Shown here: piece after piece, positions 33,384 through 42,030 of the stretch
Layout: each line of letters starts with the position of its first letter
Numbering within the stretch: position 1 is the first letter of the stretch
Assembly (NCBI RefSeq): GCF_035607535.1
Contig: NZ_JAYDZX010000001.1
Span: forward strand, 124,001-188,000
Length of the DNA: 64,000 nucleotides
From: Salinimicrobium sp035607535
Lineage (GTDB): Bacteria; Bacteroidota; Bacteroidia; Flavobacteriales; Flavobacteriaceae
Reading direction: 5' to 3'
Position numbers and translations under genes: made by a program
The notes under the pieces: generated by a model
Told to the model about the DNA's origin: nothing
Database searches by the model: none
The model's input: the letters and a program-made list of their open reading frames with translations, nothing else

Positions 33384-33938
33384 TTACAAGATTGATGTGA
33401 GTTCAGATTTTAGTTCGTCATAGGTAAAAGAACGCTCATAGAATTTTCGTTCCTGCTGGTTGTAAATGATGGTTGCAGGAATGGCACCACTCCATTGCTC
33501 AGACACTTTTGGGATCCATGAATTAGCATCGGGATCATCCAGAAGTACCACTTCACTCTGCAGTTCATATTTTTTAATGAACGGAATTACCTGCTTTTCC
33601 AGTCGGTCCGGAAAATCGAGGCTTGTAAGGACGACTTTGACCTTCTGTCCCGAATATTCTTCATTTATTCTTTCAAAGGCGGGAAGTTCCTCTATGCAGG
33701 GTTTACACCAGGTGGCCCAAAAATTAATGATATAAGTGGTGTCATTTTTTTTCTGAAGGTATTCCGAATTAAAGGCCTCAAAGTCGACTGTGGGAATCAA
33801 AGCCGAAGATGCTGTCTCCTTTTGTTGGAAAACTTTGGCCTTTTTAACTTCAGAAGCCACTTCATTTTCCACCGTCTTTTCATTATCTGCACAGGCAAAC
33901 AACAGGGGAGTGATCAAAACAATGAGGATCTTTTTCAT
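33384..33938 (-). CDS. TlpA-like thioredoxin-fold lipoprotein
   Basis: A 184-aa protein from the ATG at 33938, chosen because it opens directly with a lipoprotein signal (MKKILIVLITPLLFAC, Cys16); the 44 codons upstream in frame are AT-rich and not signal-like. The thioredoxin domain carries C78-K-P-C81 in NFWATWCKPCIEELP, the classic TlpA/ResA motif, and the cis-Pro at GAIPATII. It probably reduces periplasmic disulfides, for example in cytochrome c or copper protein assembly; the adjacent redoxin is co-transcribed. Confidence 0.88.
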   Translation of the reverse strand: MKKILIVLITPLLFACADNEKTVENEVASEVKKAKVFQQKETASSALIPTVDFEAFNSEYLQKKNDTTYIINFWATWCKPCIEELPAFERINEEYSGQKVKVVLTSLDFPDRLEKQVIPFIKKYELQSEVVLLDDPDANSWIPKVSEQWSGAIPATIIYNQQERKFYERSFTYDELKSELTSIL

Positions 33939-34068
33939 TCCGGAAAAATAAAGATTTGTTCTGATTATCAACTTGTTCTTAATGTTATTTTTAAAGTAAA
34001 AATATAAAGCAGGTAAAGATCCGGAATATTTTTCATAGCTTTTTCTATTAAAATTATGCACAAAACGC

Positions 34069-34797
34069 ATGAAAGATTATTTCTCCACAGCATCAGATAA
34101 TTATGCCCGGTTTCGACCTACCTATCCGCAGGAGCTATTTGATTTTCTACTTCAGCTGTGTAATAAACGGGAAAAGGCGTGGGATTGCGGCACGGGTAGC
34201 GGGCAGGTTGCGGGGGAGCTTGCCAACTCCTTTGATCAGGTTTATGCAACCGATATCAGTATTAATCAGCTGTCGCAGGGAATTCAGAAGGAAAATATTC
34301 ATTACTCAAAACAGGCTGCTGAAAATACCGTGTTTCCAGATGCTGCATTTGATCTTGTGACTGTGGGGCAGGCCGTTCACTGGTTCGATTTTGAACTGTT
34401 TTACGGGGAAGTAAAACGGGTGCTTAAAAGAGAGGCTGTAATTGCTATTTTTGGATATGCGCTTTTCAACAGTACCCCCGGAACCAATAAGATCATTGAA
34501 GACTTTTACCATAATATTATAGGAACATTCTGGCCACAGGAGCGGCGTTATCTTGAGGAGAGGTATCAAACTATTCCTTTTCCGTTCCATGAGATTGAAG
34601 CTCCACATTTCGAAATGAAGCAGCAATGGAGTTTTGAGAGGTTGGTGGGATATCTCAAAACCTGGTCGGCAGTAAAACTGTATGAGAGTGAAAAAGGTGA
34701 AAATCCGGTAGAGATTATAGAACAGGAACTTTTTCAAAGCTTTGGAGAAGTAGGCCCGGTAAATTTTCCTGTTATCCTAAGGCTTGGAAGAATTTAA
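34069..34797 (+). CDS. Class I SAM-dependent methyltransferase
   Basis: A 242-aa protein. Motif I is AWDCGTGSGQVAGEL (~37-51), followed by YATDISINQL and the DLVTVGQAVHWFDF motif of the UbiE/Tam-like group with a YDxF/ARFRPTYP N-terminus (FSTASDNYARFRPTYP). The substrate is unknown. The gene is divergent from the tlpA-redoxin operon (130-base gap) and stands alone. Confidence 0.85.
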   Translation: MKDYFSTASDNYARFRPTYPQELFDFLLQLCNKREKAWDCGTGSGQVAGELANSFDQVYATDISINQLSQGIQKENIHYSKQAAENTVFPDAAFDLVTVGQAVHWFDFELFYGEVKRVLKREAVIAIFGYALFNSTPGTNKIIEDFYHNIIGTFWPQERRYLEERYQTIPFPFHEIEAPHFEMKQQWSFERLVGYLKTWSAVKLYESEKGENPVEIIEQELFQSFGEVGPVNFPVILRLGRI

Positions 34798-34975
34798 TAT
34801 TAATGTTTTGTCTCGAAAAATATCGCTTAGTGACATATAATTTCTCATTTTCAGTTATTAAAAAAATATTATCTTTATCATCCTGCTCTCCAATCCCCCA
34901 ATTAGATTTGGGATTAGGTCTTCCCCAGCCAGTTCACCGATCTTTTTAAAAATAGGAAATTTTAAACCTGTTCAT

Positions 34976-37141
34976 ATGAAAAGATTCATTCTCTACTGTT
35001 TATTGCTAAACCTGATGCCGGTTATGGCGCAGGTTACGCCGAAACCCGAAAATGCTACTCCAAAAGTAGTTAAAGACGTGTATCACGGGATCACTGTGGA
35101 AGACCCGTATCGCTACATGGAAGATCTCAATGATCCTGAAGTTGTCAACTGGTTACGTTCCAATACAGATTATGCCGAGGCTGTTCTCAATCGAATTCCT
35201 GAAAAAAGTAATCTTCAGAAAAAGATCCGGGAGCTTGACAGTCGTACTGCTGCCAGGATCATGAACGTCAATATTACCGATGATGATACCTATTACTATC
35301 TCAAGATGACACCGCAGGACGAATCGGGAAAGCTGTATGTTCGCAATGGCTACAAAGGTTCAGAAAAGTTGCTCCTGGATCCTGAAGAGTATAAGAAAGA
35401 TAAGGAAGGAACCTATACCATATTAAGCCTTATCCCTAGTGCTAAGGGAGATAAAGTTGCAGTGCGCCTGGCTCCCGATGGATCGGAAAACGGGGAACTT
35501 CTCATTCTGGACAAAACCGGGCAACGTCTTGAAGAACCATTGAACCTTGTGGAGATCTTTAACTGGATGGTGGATGACCAGGTGGTATATACCAAGCTCA
35601 ATTCGGCAGATATTACTGATATGAACCGGCAGCTCAACCTTAAGGTCTACCGTCATCAACTTGGTACCCCTCAATCGGAGGATAAGGAGATCTTTTCGGC
35701 GGAAAAAAATTCGGCTCTCAACATTAAACCTGAAGAAATTCCTATTGTTATTTATGACAAAGACCTGGACAAGACGGTTGGTGTTGTAGTCACTGTAAAC
35801 AAAGCGATCAAGACTTACCTTGCCGAAGGAGACAAATCCAACCCAACTTCATGGAAAAATCTCACTTCTCAGGAGGACCAGGTGGCCAACATCGTGGGTT
35901 CTAAAGATGCTATCTATTACCTAAGCTTTAAAGATGCTCCAAACTTTAAAATTGTGAAGAGCAGCATTGAAGCACCGGAATTTTCAAAAGGCAAAGTGGT
36001 TGTGGAGGAACCCGCTGAAGGACCCATTGAAAACCTTGTCACTACTAAAGATGGGCTCTACTATACCCAAAAATCCAACGGGGTAGAGAGCAAGTTATTT
36101 TTCCTGCCAGAAGGTGAAAATAAACCGAGACAAATAGCTCTTCCATTCACTGCGGGATCTGTGGGGATTAATTCTAAAGGGCCCGGATTCAGTGACATCT
36201 GGGTAAACCTGTCCGGTTGGACATCTCCTCCAAAAAGGTATAAATACGATGTCGCGACAAACAAGTTCGAACTGGAGCCCCTGTCAACTCCGGCCGAATA
36301 TCCCGAACTGGATGACCTTGTTGCCAAAGAAGTCATGGTGACCTCTCATGACGGCGTTAAGGTACCCGTATCCCTGGTGCACAAAAAGAACCTGAAGCTC
36401 GACGGGAATAATCCTGTTCTGTTATATGGGTATGGTTCCTACGGAATTTCAACAGGTCCGTTCTTTAGTCCGATCTTATTGGCTTATACACTTTACGACG
36501 GAGTTTTTGTTGTACCCCATGTACGTGGAGGCGGGGAACTGGGAGACGACTGGCATCGTGCGGGACAGAAGGAAAACAAACCTAACACCTGGAAAGACGC
36601 AATTGCCGCTGCCGAATATTTGATCGAAGAAGGTTATACTAATCCTGAAAAGCTCACCATCATGGGAGGCAGTGCCGGCGGAATTCTGGTAGGTAGAGCT
36701 ATTACAGAAAGACCCGACCTTTTCACTGCAGCAATTCCTGCAGTTGGAGCCATGAACACGGTACGTATGGAAGAATCTCCCAACGGCCCTGTGAACGCTC
36801 CCGAATTTGGTACCGTGAAAGATCCTGAAGAATTCAAGGCCCTGCTCGCCATGGATTCCTATCACCACCTAAAAGACGGAGTGGAATATCCTGCGGCGTT
36901 GATCACTTCGGGGATGAACGATCCAAGAGTGATCGCCTGGGAACCGGCAAAATTTGCCGCCCGGATGCAGAATGCAACTGCTTCAGATGAACCCGTGCTA
37001 CTGCTTACCGACTTTGAAAGTGGCCATGGGATAGGGGACCAGAAATCAAAGACCTTTGAGAACTTTGCAAACATGTTTGCCTTCAGTTTCTGGCAATCAG
37101 AACATCCCGAGTTCCAGCCCACAGCGCCTATGAAAAATTAG
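34976..37141 (+). CDS. Prolyl oligopeptidase family serine peptidase (S9A), secreted
   Basis: A 721-aa protein with a Sec signal (KRFILYCLLLNLMPVMAQ). The N-terminal S9 propeller (~20-435) starts with PKVVKDVYHGITVEDPYRYMED. The alpha/beta hydrolase domain has S566 in MGGSAGGIL, D649 in SGMNDPRV and H684 in ESGHGIGD as catalytic triad, plus the LYGYGSYGIS and VPHVRGGGELG signatures. It cleaves short peptides after proline in the periplasm. The usual GGSNGG is GGSAGG here. The preceding 178 bases show an AATCCC/GGGATT inverted repeat but no clear promoter. Confidence 0.93.
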   Translation: MKRFILYCLLLNLMPVMAQVTPKPENATPKVVKDVYHGITVEDPYRYMEDLNDPEVVNWLRSNTDYAEAVLNRIPEKSNLQKKIRELDSRTAARIMNVNITDDDTYYYLKMTPQDESGKLYVRNGYKGSEKLLLDPEEYKKDKEGTYTILSLIPSAKGDKVAVRLAPDGSENGELLILDKTGQRLEEPLNLVEIFNWMVDDQVVYTKLNSADITDMNRQLNLKVYRHQLGTPQSEDKEIFSAEKNSALNIKPEEIPIVIYDKDLDKTVGVVVTVNKAIKTYLAEGDKSNPTSWKNLTSQEDQVANIVGSKDAIYYLSFKDAPNFKIVKSSIEAPEFSKGKVVVEEPAEGPIENLVTTKDGLYYTQKSNGVESKLFFLPEGENKPRQIALPFTAGSVGINSKGPGFSDIWVNLSGWTSPPKRYKYDVATNKFELEPLSTPAEYPELDDLVAKEVMVTSHDGVKVPVSLVHKKNLKLDGNNPVLLYGYGSYGISTGPFFSPILLAYTLYDGVFVVPHVRGGGELGDDWHRAGQKENKPNTWKDAIAAAEYLIEEGYTNPEKLTIMGGSAGGILVGRAITERPDLFTAAIPAVGAMNTVRMEESPNGPVNAPEFGTVKDPEEFKALLAMDSYHHLKDGVEYPAALITSGMNDPRVIAWEPAKFAARMQNATASDEPVLLLTDFESGHGIGDQKSKTFENFANMFAFSFWQSEHPEFQPTAPMKN

Positions 37142-37145
37142 GACC

Positions 37146-37189
37146 TAAAAAAGGCATTTTTGAAAGAGTTTCAAAAATGTCTTTTTTTA
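37146..37189. terminator. 20-bp hairpin terminator after the prolyl oligopeptidase gene
   Basis: The left arm (37146-37165) and right arm (37169-37189) pair over 20 positions with one G-T pair and a 3-base loop, ending in a run of seven T. It is built of two opposed copies of the dispersed motif (AAGGCATTTTTGAAA and TTTCAAAAATGTCTT). Confidence 0.8.
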
Positions 37190-37205
37190 TAAGCTTTTGA
37201 TAAAC

Positions 37206-37235
37206 AAAGAGACACCCGAATTTGGGTGTCTCTTT
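37206..37235. terminator. Bidirectional terminator, 12-bp perfect stem
   Basis: AAAGAGACACCC pairs with GGGTGTCTCTTT around GAATTT. It lies between the prolyl oligopeptidase gene (+) and the CHRD-like lipoprotein gene (-). Confidence 0.85.
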
Positions 37236-37254
37236 ATTTATGAATTATCATGTT

Positions 37255-37866
37255 TTATATATTCTTCTTTCCCTGAGCAGGTTGAATGGGTCCACAGGCT
37301 ACAGGTAGAGTAGGAACGTATTCATCATCAACATACATTCCATGCAAAACAATAGTATTATTTTGAAGAGGGGTAATAGCAGAACTTGCATCATATGTTC
37401 TCGAAAATGTTATAGTACCATCTGGTGCAGTAGGAAATGGTCTTAACGGCAATAAAGGTGCACCATAAAATGGCAATCCTTCTCCTATCTCTACGAGACC
37501 GTCACCGTCTTCATCGGCAGAAGCGGGAGGACATTTTGAGTTTTTGTTACTATCCTCAAAACCGTGGATATGTTGAGGGTGTGTCATATCGGGAACTAAA
37601 CCAGTCGCGTTGATGGTCACTGTAAGCTCATTTCCTTCTAAGACTAATTCGGCAGTACCCGAAACTCCGGAATTATTGAGAGCAGAAAGATCTGCCGTGT
37701 AATATTTTGCCTTGGCCGACATATTAACATCTTTGTGGGCAGATTGCAGGTCAGTTTCGAGACCATACATCATCTCTTCATCGGCTTCAGATTTCGAGCA
37801 ACTCGTCAACAAGAGAACAAAGCTGAAAATCATTAGGAATGGAAGTAAGCGTTTAAAATTTTTCAT
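37255..37866 (-). CDS. CHRD / Cu-Zn SOD-like fold lipoprotein
   Basis: A 203-aa lipoprotein (lipobox LLLTSC, Cys23). The mature part has beta-rich segments YYTADLSALNNSGVSGTAEL, ELTVTINATGLVPDMTHPQHIHGF and TIVLHGMYVDDE. The HIHG motif and alternating strands resemble CHRD domains and the Cu-Zn superoxide dismutase sandwich, but the full set of SOD metal ligands is not seen. A possible disulfide joins C in SKCPPA to C in PVACGP. EDGDGLVEIGEG looks like a Ca-binding loop. It stands alone. An upstream dyad shared with the rrf2/nos region (37978-37995) hints at common control. Confidence 0.65.
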   Translation of the reverse strand: MKNFKRLLPFLMIFSFVLLLTSCSKSEADEEMMYGLETDLQSAHKDVNMSAKAKYYTADLSALNNSGVSGTAELVLEGNELTVTINATGLVPDMTHPQHIHGFEDSNKNSKCPPASADEDGDGLVEIGEGLPFYGAPLLPLRPFPTAPDGTITFSRTYDASSAITPLQNNTIVLHGMYVDDEYVPTLPVACGPIQPAQGKKNI

Positions 37867-37889
37867 AATAATGTTTTTTAGATTTAGTC

Positions 37890-37897
37890 CAAAGTTA
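37890..37897 (-). promoter_or_regulatory. -7 box TAacTTTG of the CHRD-like gene
   Basis: On the minus strand the bases from 37897 to 37890 read TAACTTTG, about 25 bases before the ATG at 37866. No TTG at the -33 distance. Confidence 0.45.
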
Positions 37898-37977
37898 TGG
37901 GCTATTCAAAGTATTAATCGTAATAAAACATTAATTATGAGGGGTTTATGTGTATGGCTGTAAAAAATAACAGGAAT

Positions 37978-37995
37978 TAGGACAATTTTGTCCTA
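37978..37995. promoter_or_regulatory. Dyad TAGGACAA-TT-TTGTCCTA
   Basis: An 8-2-8 perfect inverted repeat lying 81 bases upstream of the CHRD-gene -7 box. TTAGGACAA-N5-TCCTA is also present at 28428-28446 in the rrf2/nos gap. It is the most distinct feature of the 330-base gap 37867-38196, which otherwise holds two -7 boxes. Confidence 0.55.
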
Positions 37996-38156
37996 GTTTT
38001 TCCAATTGTAAGGTTTTTCCTCTATAGGAAATTAGGAGTGGTAAATACTATCCTTAGCAAAAAAGATGAAATTATGAAGAAGCCATAATTTTGAGCCCAG
38101 ATTTGAAATTAAAATTCTGATCCTTTAATTCAGAGTAAAGTTTAGATTCATAGTGC

Positions 38157-38164
38157 TATATTTG
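38157..38164 (+). promoter_or_regulatory. -7 box TAtaTTTG of ychF
   Basis: TATATTTG followed by CACCC, 33 bases before the ychF ATG. The -33 element is unclear. Confidence 0.5.
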
Positions 38165-38196
38165 CACCCGCAAAAAAGCGCAGCAAATAATTATCT

Positions 38197-39291
38197 ATGA
38201 AAGCCGGAATTGTAGGATTACCCAACGTAGGAAAATCAACCTTATTCAATTGTCTCTCAAACGCAAAGGCCCAAAGTGCTAACTTTCCCTTTTGTACAAT
38301 AGAACCAAATGTAGGCGTGGTGAACGTGCCCGACAGGCGGATTGAGAAACTGGAATCTTTAGTAAATCCAGAGCGGGTAGTGCCTGCAACTGTAGAGATC
38401 GTGGATATCGCCGGCTTAGTGAAAGGGGCGAGCAAAGGGGAAGGCTTGGGAAATCAATTCCTGGGAAACATCAGGGAAACTGACGCTATCCTTCACGTGT
38501 TGAGATGTTTTGAGAATGACAATATTGTGCACGTGGATGGGAATATTAATCCGGTGCGGGATAAGGAGACCATTGATATGGAGCTCCAGTTAAAAGATCT
38601 TGAAACAGCGGAGAAAAAACTCGAAAAAGTTAAGCGTGCAGCTAAAACCGGAAACAAAGAAGCTCAAAAAGAGGAAGCAGCCCTGCTAAAGGTGAAAAAC
38701 GGACTGGAAGCCGGAAAGTCGGTTAGAGCTATAGAACTTTCAGACGAAGAGCGAGCTGAATTTATTAAACCATTGCAGTTCATAACCGATAAGCCGGTGA
38801 TGTACGTGTGTAATGTGAATGAGAGCGATGCTGTAACCGGGAACGAATATGTCGATAAGGTAAAAGAGGCGGTGAAGGATGAAAATGCTGAAGTTTTGGT
38901 CCTCGCAGTGGGTACAGAAGCCGATATCACAGAGCTTGAAGATTACGAGGAACGCCAAATGTTCCTTCAGGATATAGGACTTGATGAGCCGGGATCGGCA
39001 AAATTGATCCGCGGTGCTTACAAACTTCTCAACCTGCAAACCTACTTTACTGCAGGGGTGAAAGAGGTGAGAGCCTGGACGATCCCAATTGGTGCCACTG
39101 CGCCACAAGCCGCCGGCGTGATCCATACCGATTTTGAGAAAGGATTCATTCGTGCAGAAGTTATTGCTTATGACGATTACGTGAGCTACGGCAGTGAAGC
39201 CAAGGTAAAGGAAGCCGGAAAGATGAGAGTAGAAGGAAAGGAATACATTGTAAAAGACGGGGATGTAATGCACTTCAGGTTCAATGTGTAG
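38197..39291 (+). CDS. ychF: Redox-regulated ATPase/GTPase YchF
   Basis: A 364-aa Obg-family protein of normal length. G1 is GLPNVGKSTLFNCLS (~6-20), G3 DIAGLVKGASKGEGLGNQFL, and CNVNE at the G4 position, the NxxE variant that makes YchF prefer ATP. A helical insert is at ~125-175 and a TGS domain at the C-terminus (YFTAGVKEVRAWTIPIG to DGDVMHFRFNV). It is ribosome-associated and linked to stress responses. Monocistronic. Confidence 0.96.
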   Translation: MKAGIVGLPNVGKSTLFNCLSNAKAQSANFPFCTIEPNVGVVNVPDRRIEKLESLVNPERVVPATVEIVDIAGLVKGASKGEGLGNQFLGNIRETDAILHVLRCFENDNIVHVDGNINPVRDKETIDMELQLKDLETAEKKLEKVKRAAKTGNKEAQKEEAALLKVKNGLEAGKSVRAIELSDEERAEFIKPLQFITDKPVMYVCNVNESDAVTGNEYVDKVKEAVKDENAEVLVLAVGTEADITELEDYEERQMFLQDIGLDEPGSAKLIRGAYKLLNLQTYFTAGVKEVRAWTIPIGATAPQAAGVIHTDFEKGFIRAEVIAYDDYVSYGSEAKVKEAGKMRVEGKEYIVKDGDVMHFRFNV

Positions 39292-39374
39292 TTAGGCAAT
39301 AGTCTTTAGACTGTAGACGGTAGAAAATATCTTAAGTGTTAGTATTAAGTGTTGAGACTTGGTACGACATGAGG

Positions 39375-39407
39375 CCTCAGAGGTTTTTGAAACTTGTGAG
39401 GTCTTTT
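39375..39407 (+). terminator. Terminator after ychF
   Basis: CCTCAGAGGTTT pairs with AAACTTGTGAGG (10 of 12) around TTG and runs into TCTTTTT. It lies ~85 bases after the ychF stop in the 401-base gap 39292-39692, which holds no gene; the rest is a short hairpin and seven-base repeats. Confidence 0.65.
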
Positions 39408-39430
39408 TAATTCAGGAAATATTAATGCAG

Positions 39431-39467
39431 GAATGCCTTTAAAAAAGATAATTTTTAGAAGGTATTC
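39431..39467. repeat. Hairpin repeat downstream of ychF
   Basis: GAATGCCTTTAAAAA pairs with TTTTTAGAAGGTATTC with one bulge and one G-T pair around AGATAA. The right arm matches the sequence after rrf2 (28998-29012). Confidence 0.55.
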
Positions 39468-39493
39468 TTATGAAATCACCTAATCCTGAATTT

Positions 39494-39598
39494 TTGAACC
39501 TTAAATTTTGAATTTGCCAGACCTAAACCTTAACCTTGAACCTTGAATCTTGAATCCAAAAAAAGACCTTGAACTTTAAACATTCAACCTTGAACCCG
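39494..39598. repeat. Heptanucleotide tandem array upstream of parE
   Basis: Fifteen 7-base units in strict phase, among them TTGAACC, TTAAATT, TTGAATT, CCTAAAC, CTTAACC, TTGAACC, TTGAATC, TTGAATC, AGACCTT, GAACTTT, AAACATT, CAACCTT and GAACCCG. The local consensus is TTGAAYC. Confidence 0.65.
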
Positions 39599-39692
39599 AT
39601 TTTGTGAAACAATTGTTAATTATTTTGTTCGCCTATGGTTTCAACTTTTTCGGGGAAAGCTTATATTAGCCACGAAACCGCAGGAAGCAGCT

Positions 39693-41546
39693 ATGATCGA
39701 AGAAACAAAATATACCGAAGATAATATACGGTCGCTCGACTGGAAGGAGCATATTCGTATGCGTCCCGGGATGTATATTGGGAAACTTGGAGATGGTTCC
39801 AGCGCCGATGATGGGATCTATATCCTTCTTAAAGAAGTTATAGATAACTGTATCGATGAATTCGTAATGGGCGCAGGGAAGACCATTGAGATCTCCGTTC
39901 AAAACCAACGCGTAATTGTTCGGGATTACGGTCGGGGAATTCCGCTGGGGAAGGTAGTTGATGTGGTTTCCAAAATGAACACCGGGGGTAAATACGATAC
40001 CCGTGCCTTTAAAAAATCTGTGGGACTAAACGGGGTCGGTACCAAGGCGGTGAATGCCCTTTCCAGCAGTTTTAGAGTAGAATCAACCAGGGATGGGAGA
40101 TCCAAGTCGGCCGAATTTGAGCAGGGAAACCTTATCAATGAAGAGGAACTGGAAGAAACTTCAAGAAGAAGAGGTACAAAGGTTTCTTTTACACCCGATG
40201 AGCTGATCTTTAAGCACTACAAGTTCCGTTCAGAATATATCGAAAAGATGCTGAAGAACTATGTTTACCTCAATCCCGGGTTGACCATAGTTTTCAACGG
40301 TGAGAAATTCTATTCAGAGAACGGACTGGCCGATCTTTTGGCCGACAGTATAAACGAGGAAGATCGTTTATACCCTATCATTCACCTGCGGGGGAATGAT
40401 ATCGAGGTGGCGATCACTCACAGTAAGACCCAGTACAGCGAAGAATATCACTCCTTCGTGAACGGGCAGCACACTTCCCAGGGTGGAACTCACCTTGCAG
40501 CTTTTAGGGAGGCTGTGGTCAAAACCCTCAGAGAGTTCTACGGAAAGAACTTTGAGGCCAGTGATGTACGGAAGTCAATAGTTTCAGCAATTAGTATAAA
40601 GGTCATGGAACCGGTCTTTGAGAGCCAGACAAAGACCAAACTTGGTTCGACCGATATGGGAGGTGACCTGCCAACGGTGCGTACCTATATCAATGATTTT
40701 GTAAAGACACAGCTCGATAATTACCTCCATAAAAATCCTGAGACAGCCGAATTGCTTCAGCGCAAGATCCTGCAGGCCGAAAGGGAACGCAAGGAACTTT
40801 CCGGGATTAGGAAACTGGCTAAGGACAGGGCTAAAAAGGCCAGCCTGCACAATAAAAAATTGCGTGACTGCCGAATCCATTTGGGAGACAGCAAGAAAGA
40901 GCGCTACCTGGAAAGCACACTGTTCATTACTGAGGGGGATTCTGCAAGTGGATCCATTACCAAGTCAAGGGATGTAAATACCCAGGCGGTATTCAGTCTG
41001 CGCGGAAAGCCTCTGAATTCCTACGGAATGTCGAAAAAGATCGTTTATGAGAACGAGGAATTTAATCTGCTTCAGGCGGCGCTGAATATCGAAGAGTCCA
41101 TGGAAGATCTTCGGTACAACAATATCGTGATCGCCACAGATGCCGATGTTGACGGAATGCACATCAGGTTATTGCTGATCACCTTCTTTTTGCAATTCTT
41201 TCCGGAGCTAATAAAGGAAAACCATTTATACATCCTGCAAACCCCGCTCTTCCGCGTGCGGAATAAAAAAGAGACGATCTACTGCTACAGCGAGTTGGAA
41301 AGACAACAGGCAGTACAAAAACTTTCAGGAAAACCGGAGATCACCCGCTTTAAAGGTCTTGGGGAAATCTCTCCCGATGAGTTTAAGCACTTTATTGGGG
41401 ATGATATTCGGCTGGATCCGGTAATGCTCGACAAAGATATGAGTATCGAGGAGCTCCTGAACTTCTACATGGGGAAAAACACGCCAGACAGGCAGGAATT
41501 CATTATTGATAACCTTAAGGTAGAGCTGGACCTTATTAACGAATAA
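39693..41546 (+). CDS. parE: DNA topoisomerase IV subunit B (ParE)
   Basis: A 617-aa type IIA subunit. GHKL ATPase: E48-VIDNCIDE, with DYGRGIP and GLNGVGTKAVNALS. TOPRIM: TEGDSASGS at ~413 and DADVDGMHIR at ~483. It ends with the FKGLGEISPDEF motif. Its partner gene parC follows after one small gene, which separates this pair from gyrB/gyrA. It decatenates daughter chromosomes with ParC. Confidence 0.95.
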   Translation: MIEETKYTEDNIRSLDWKEHIRMRPGMYIGKLGDGSSADDGIYILLKEVIDNCIDEFVMGAGKTIEISVQNQRVIVRDYGRGIPLGKVVDVVSKMNTGGKYDTRAFKKSVGLNGVGTKAVNALSSSFRVESTRDGRSKSAEFEQGNLINEEELEETSRRRGTKVSFTPDELIFKHYKFRSEYIEKMLKNYVYLNPGLTIVFNGEKFYSENGLADLLADSINEEDRLYPIIHLRGNDIEVAITHSKTQYSEEYHSFVNGQHTSQGGTHLAAFREAVVKTLREFYGKNFEASDVRKSIVSAISIKVMEPVFESQTKTKLGSTDMGGDLPTVRTYINDFVKTQLDNYLHKNPETAELLQRKILQAERERKELSGIRKLAKDRAKKASLHNKKLRDCRIHLGDSKKERYLESTLFITEGDSASGSITKSRDVNTQAVFSLRGKPLNSYGMSKKIVYENEEFNLLQAALNIEESMEDLRYNNIVIATDADVDGMHIRLLLITFFLQFFPELIKENHLYILQTPLFRVRNKKETIYCYSELERQQAVQKLSGKPEITRFKGLGEISPDEFKHFIGDDIRLDPVMLDKDMSIEELLNFYMGKNTPDRQEFIIDNLKVELDLINE

Positions 41547-41547
41547 C

Positions 41548-42030
41548 ATGAAATTCAACAACAGGAAAGAAACCGGAATAATTCCTTCAATTTATATCAT
41601 TGTGGTAGCGGTTTTCATTACTAATGCGTTTGCATCTGTTGAATTGAAATATGATGATGTTCCTTTTAATTACAGCAGCCTAATCCCAAATGCAATTGCA
41701 CTGCTGGTTGGAATTTACATCTTTATAGTTGGAAAGACCTTTGAATTTGACAGTGACGGGGAAACCATCAATTTCAAAAGCAATGGGGTGCTGGTTTCAC
41801 AATTTATGCACTACAGGGAGCAGAGAACCGAGGTGCCCAAGTCAAAGTTGAAGGATTTTAGAGTAGAGAACTATTTTTTTTATAAGCGCCTGCACATCTT
41901 TATTCATTCGCGTAACAGCAGGGGCTATAGACATTACAAGTATAATATCACCTTTTTGACAGGCAAGAAAGTCAAGGCTTTAAAGATGTCACTTGCCAAG
42001 ATTTTGGAAAAAAACAAAGCGAGGGCTTAA
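41548..42030 (+). CDS. Small membrane protein inside the topoisomerase IV operon
   Basis: A 160-aa protein of unknown function. Two hydrophobic segments (~12-30 IPSIYIIVVAVFITNAFAS and ~49-63 AIALLVGIYIFIVG) are followed by a basic, beta-rich cytoplasmic part (~64-160) with KTFEFDSDGETINFKSNGVL, RTEVPKSKLKDFRVEN and YNITFLTGKKVKAL. This reads like a PH-like (DUF304/bPH) domain that sits at the membrane. It starts 1 base after parE and abuts parC with no gap, so it is co-translated with the topoisomerase subunits. Confidence 0.75.
   Translation: MKFNNRKETGIIPSIYIIVVAVFITNAFASVELKYDDVPFNYSSLIPNAIALLVGIYIFIVGKTFEFDSDGETINFKSNGVLVSQFMHYREQRTEVPKSKLKDFRVENYFFYKRLHIFIHSRNSRGYRHYKYNITFLTGKKVKALKMSLAKILEKNKARA

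Noticed and set aside
33939..34070. 44-codon N-terminal extension of the TlpA-like protein
   Set aside because: AT-rich, not signal-like, and it would place a lipoprotein signal inside the chain.
34798..34975. Riboswitch or RNA gene before the prolyl oligopeptidase gene
   Set aside because: Only a weak AATCCC/GGGATT hairpin is seen; no known RNA family pattern.
39292..39360. Additional heptamer-like words (AGACTGT, AGACGGT, AAGTGTT) after ychF
   Set aside because: Only a few units and phase is lost, so it is not listed as an array; it may be an eroded one.
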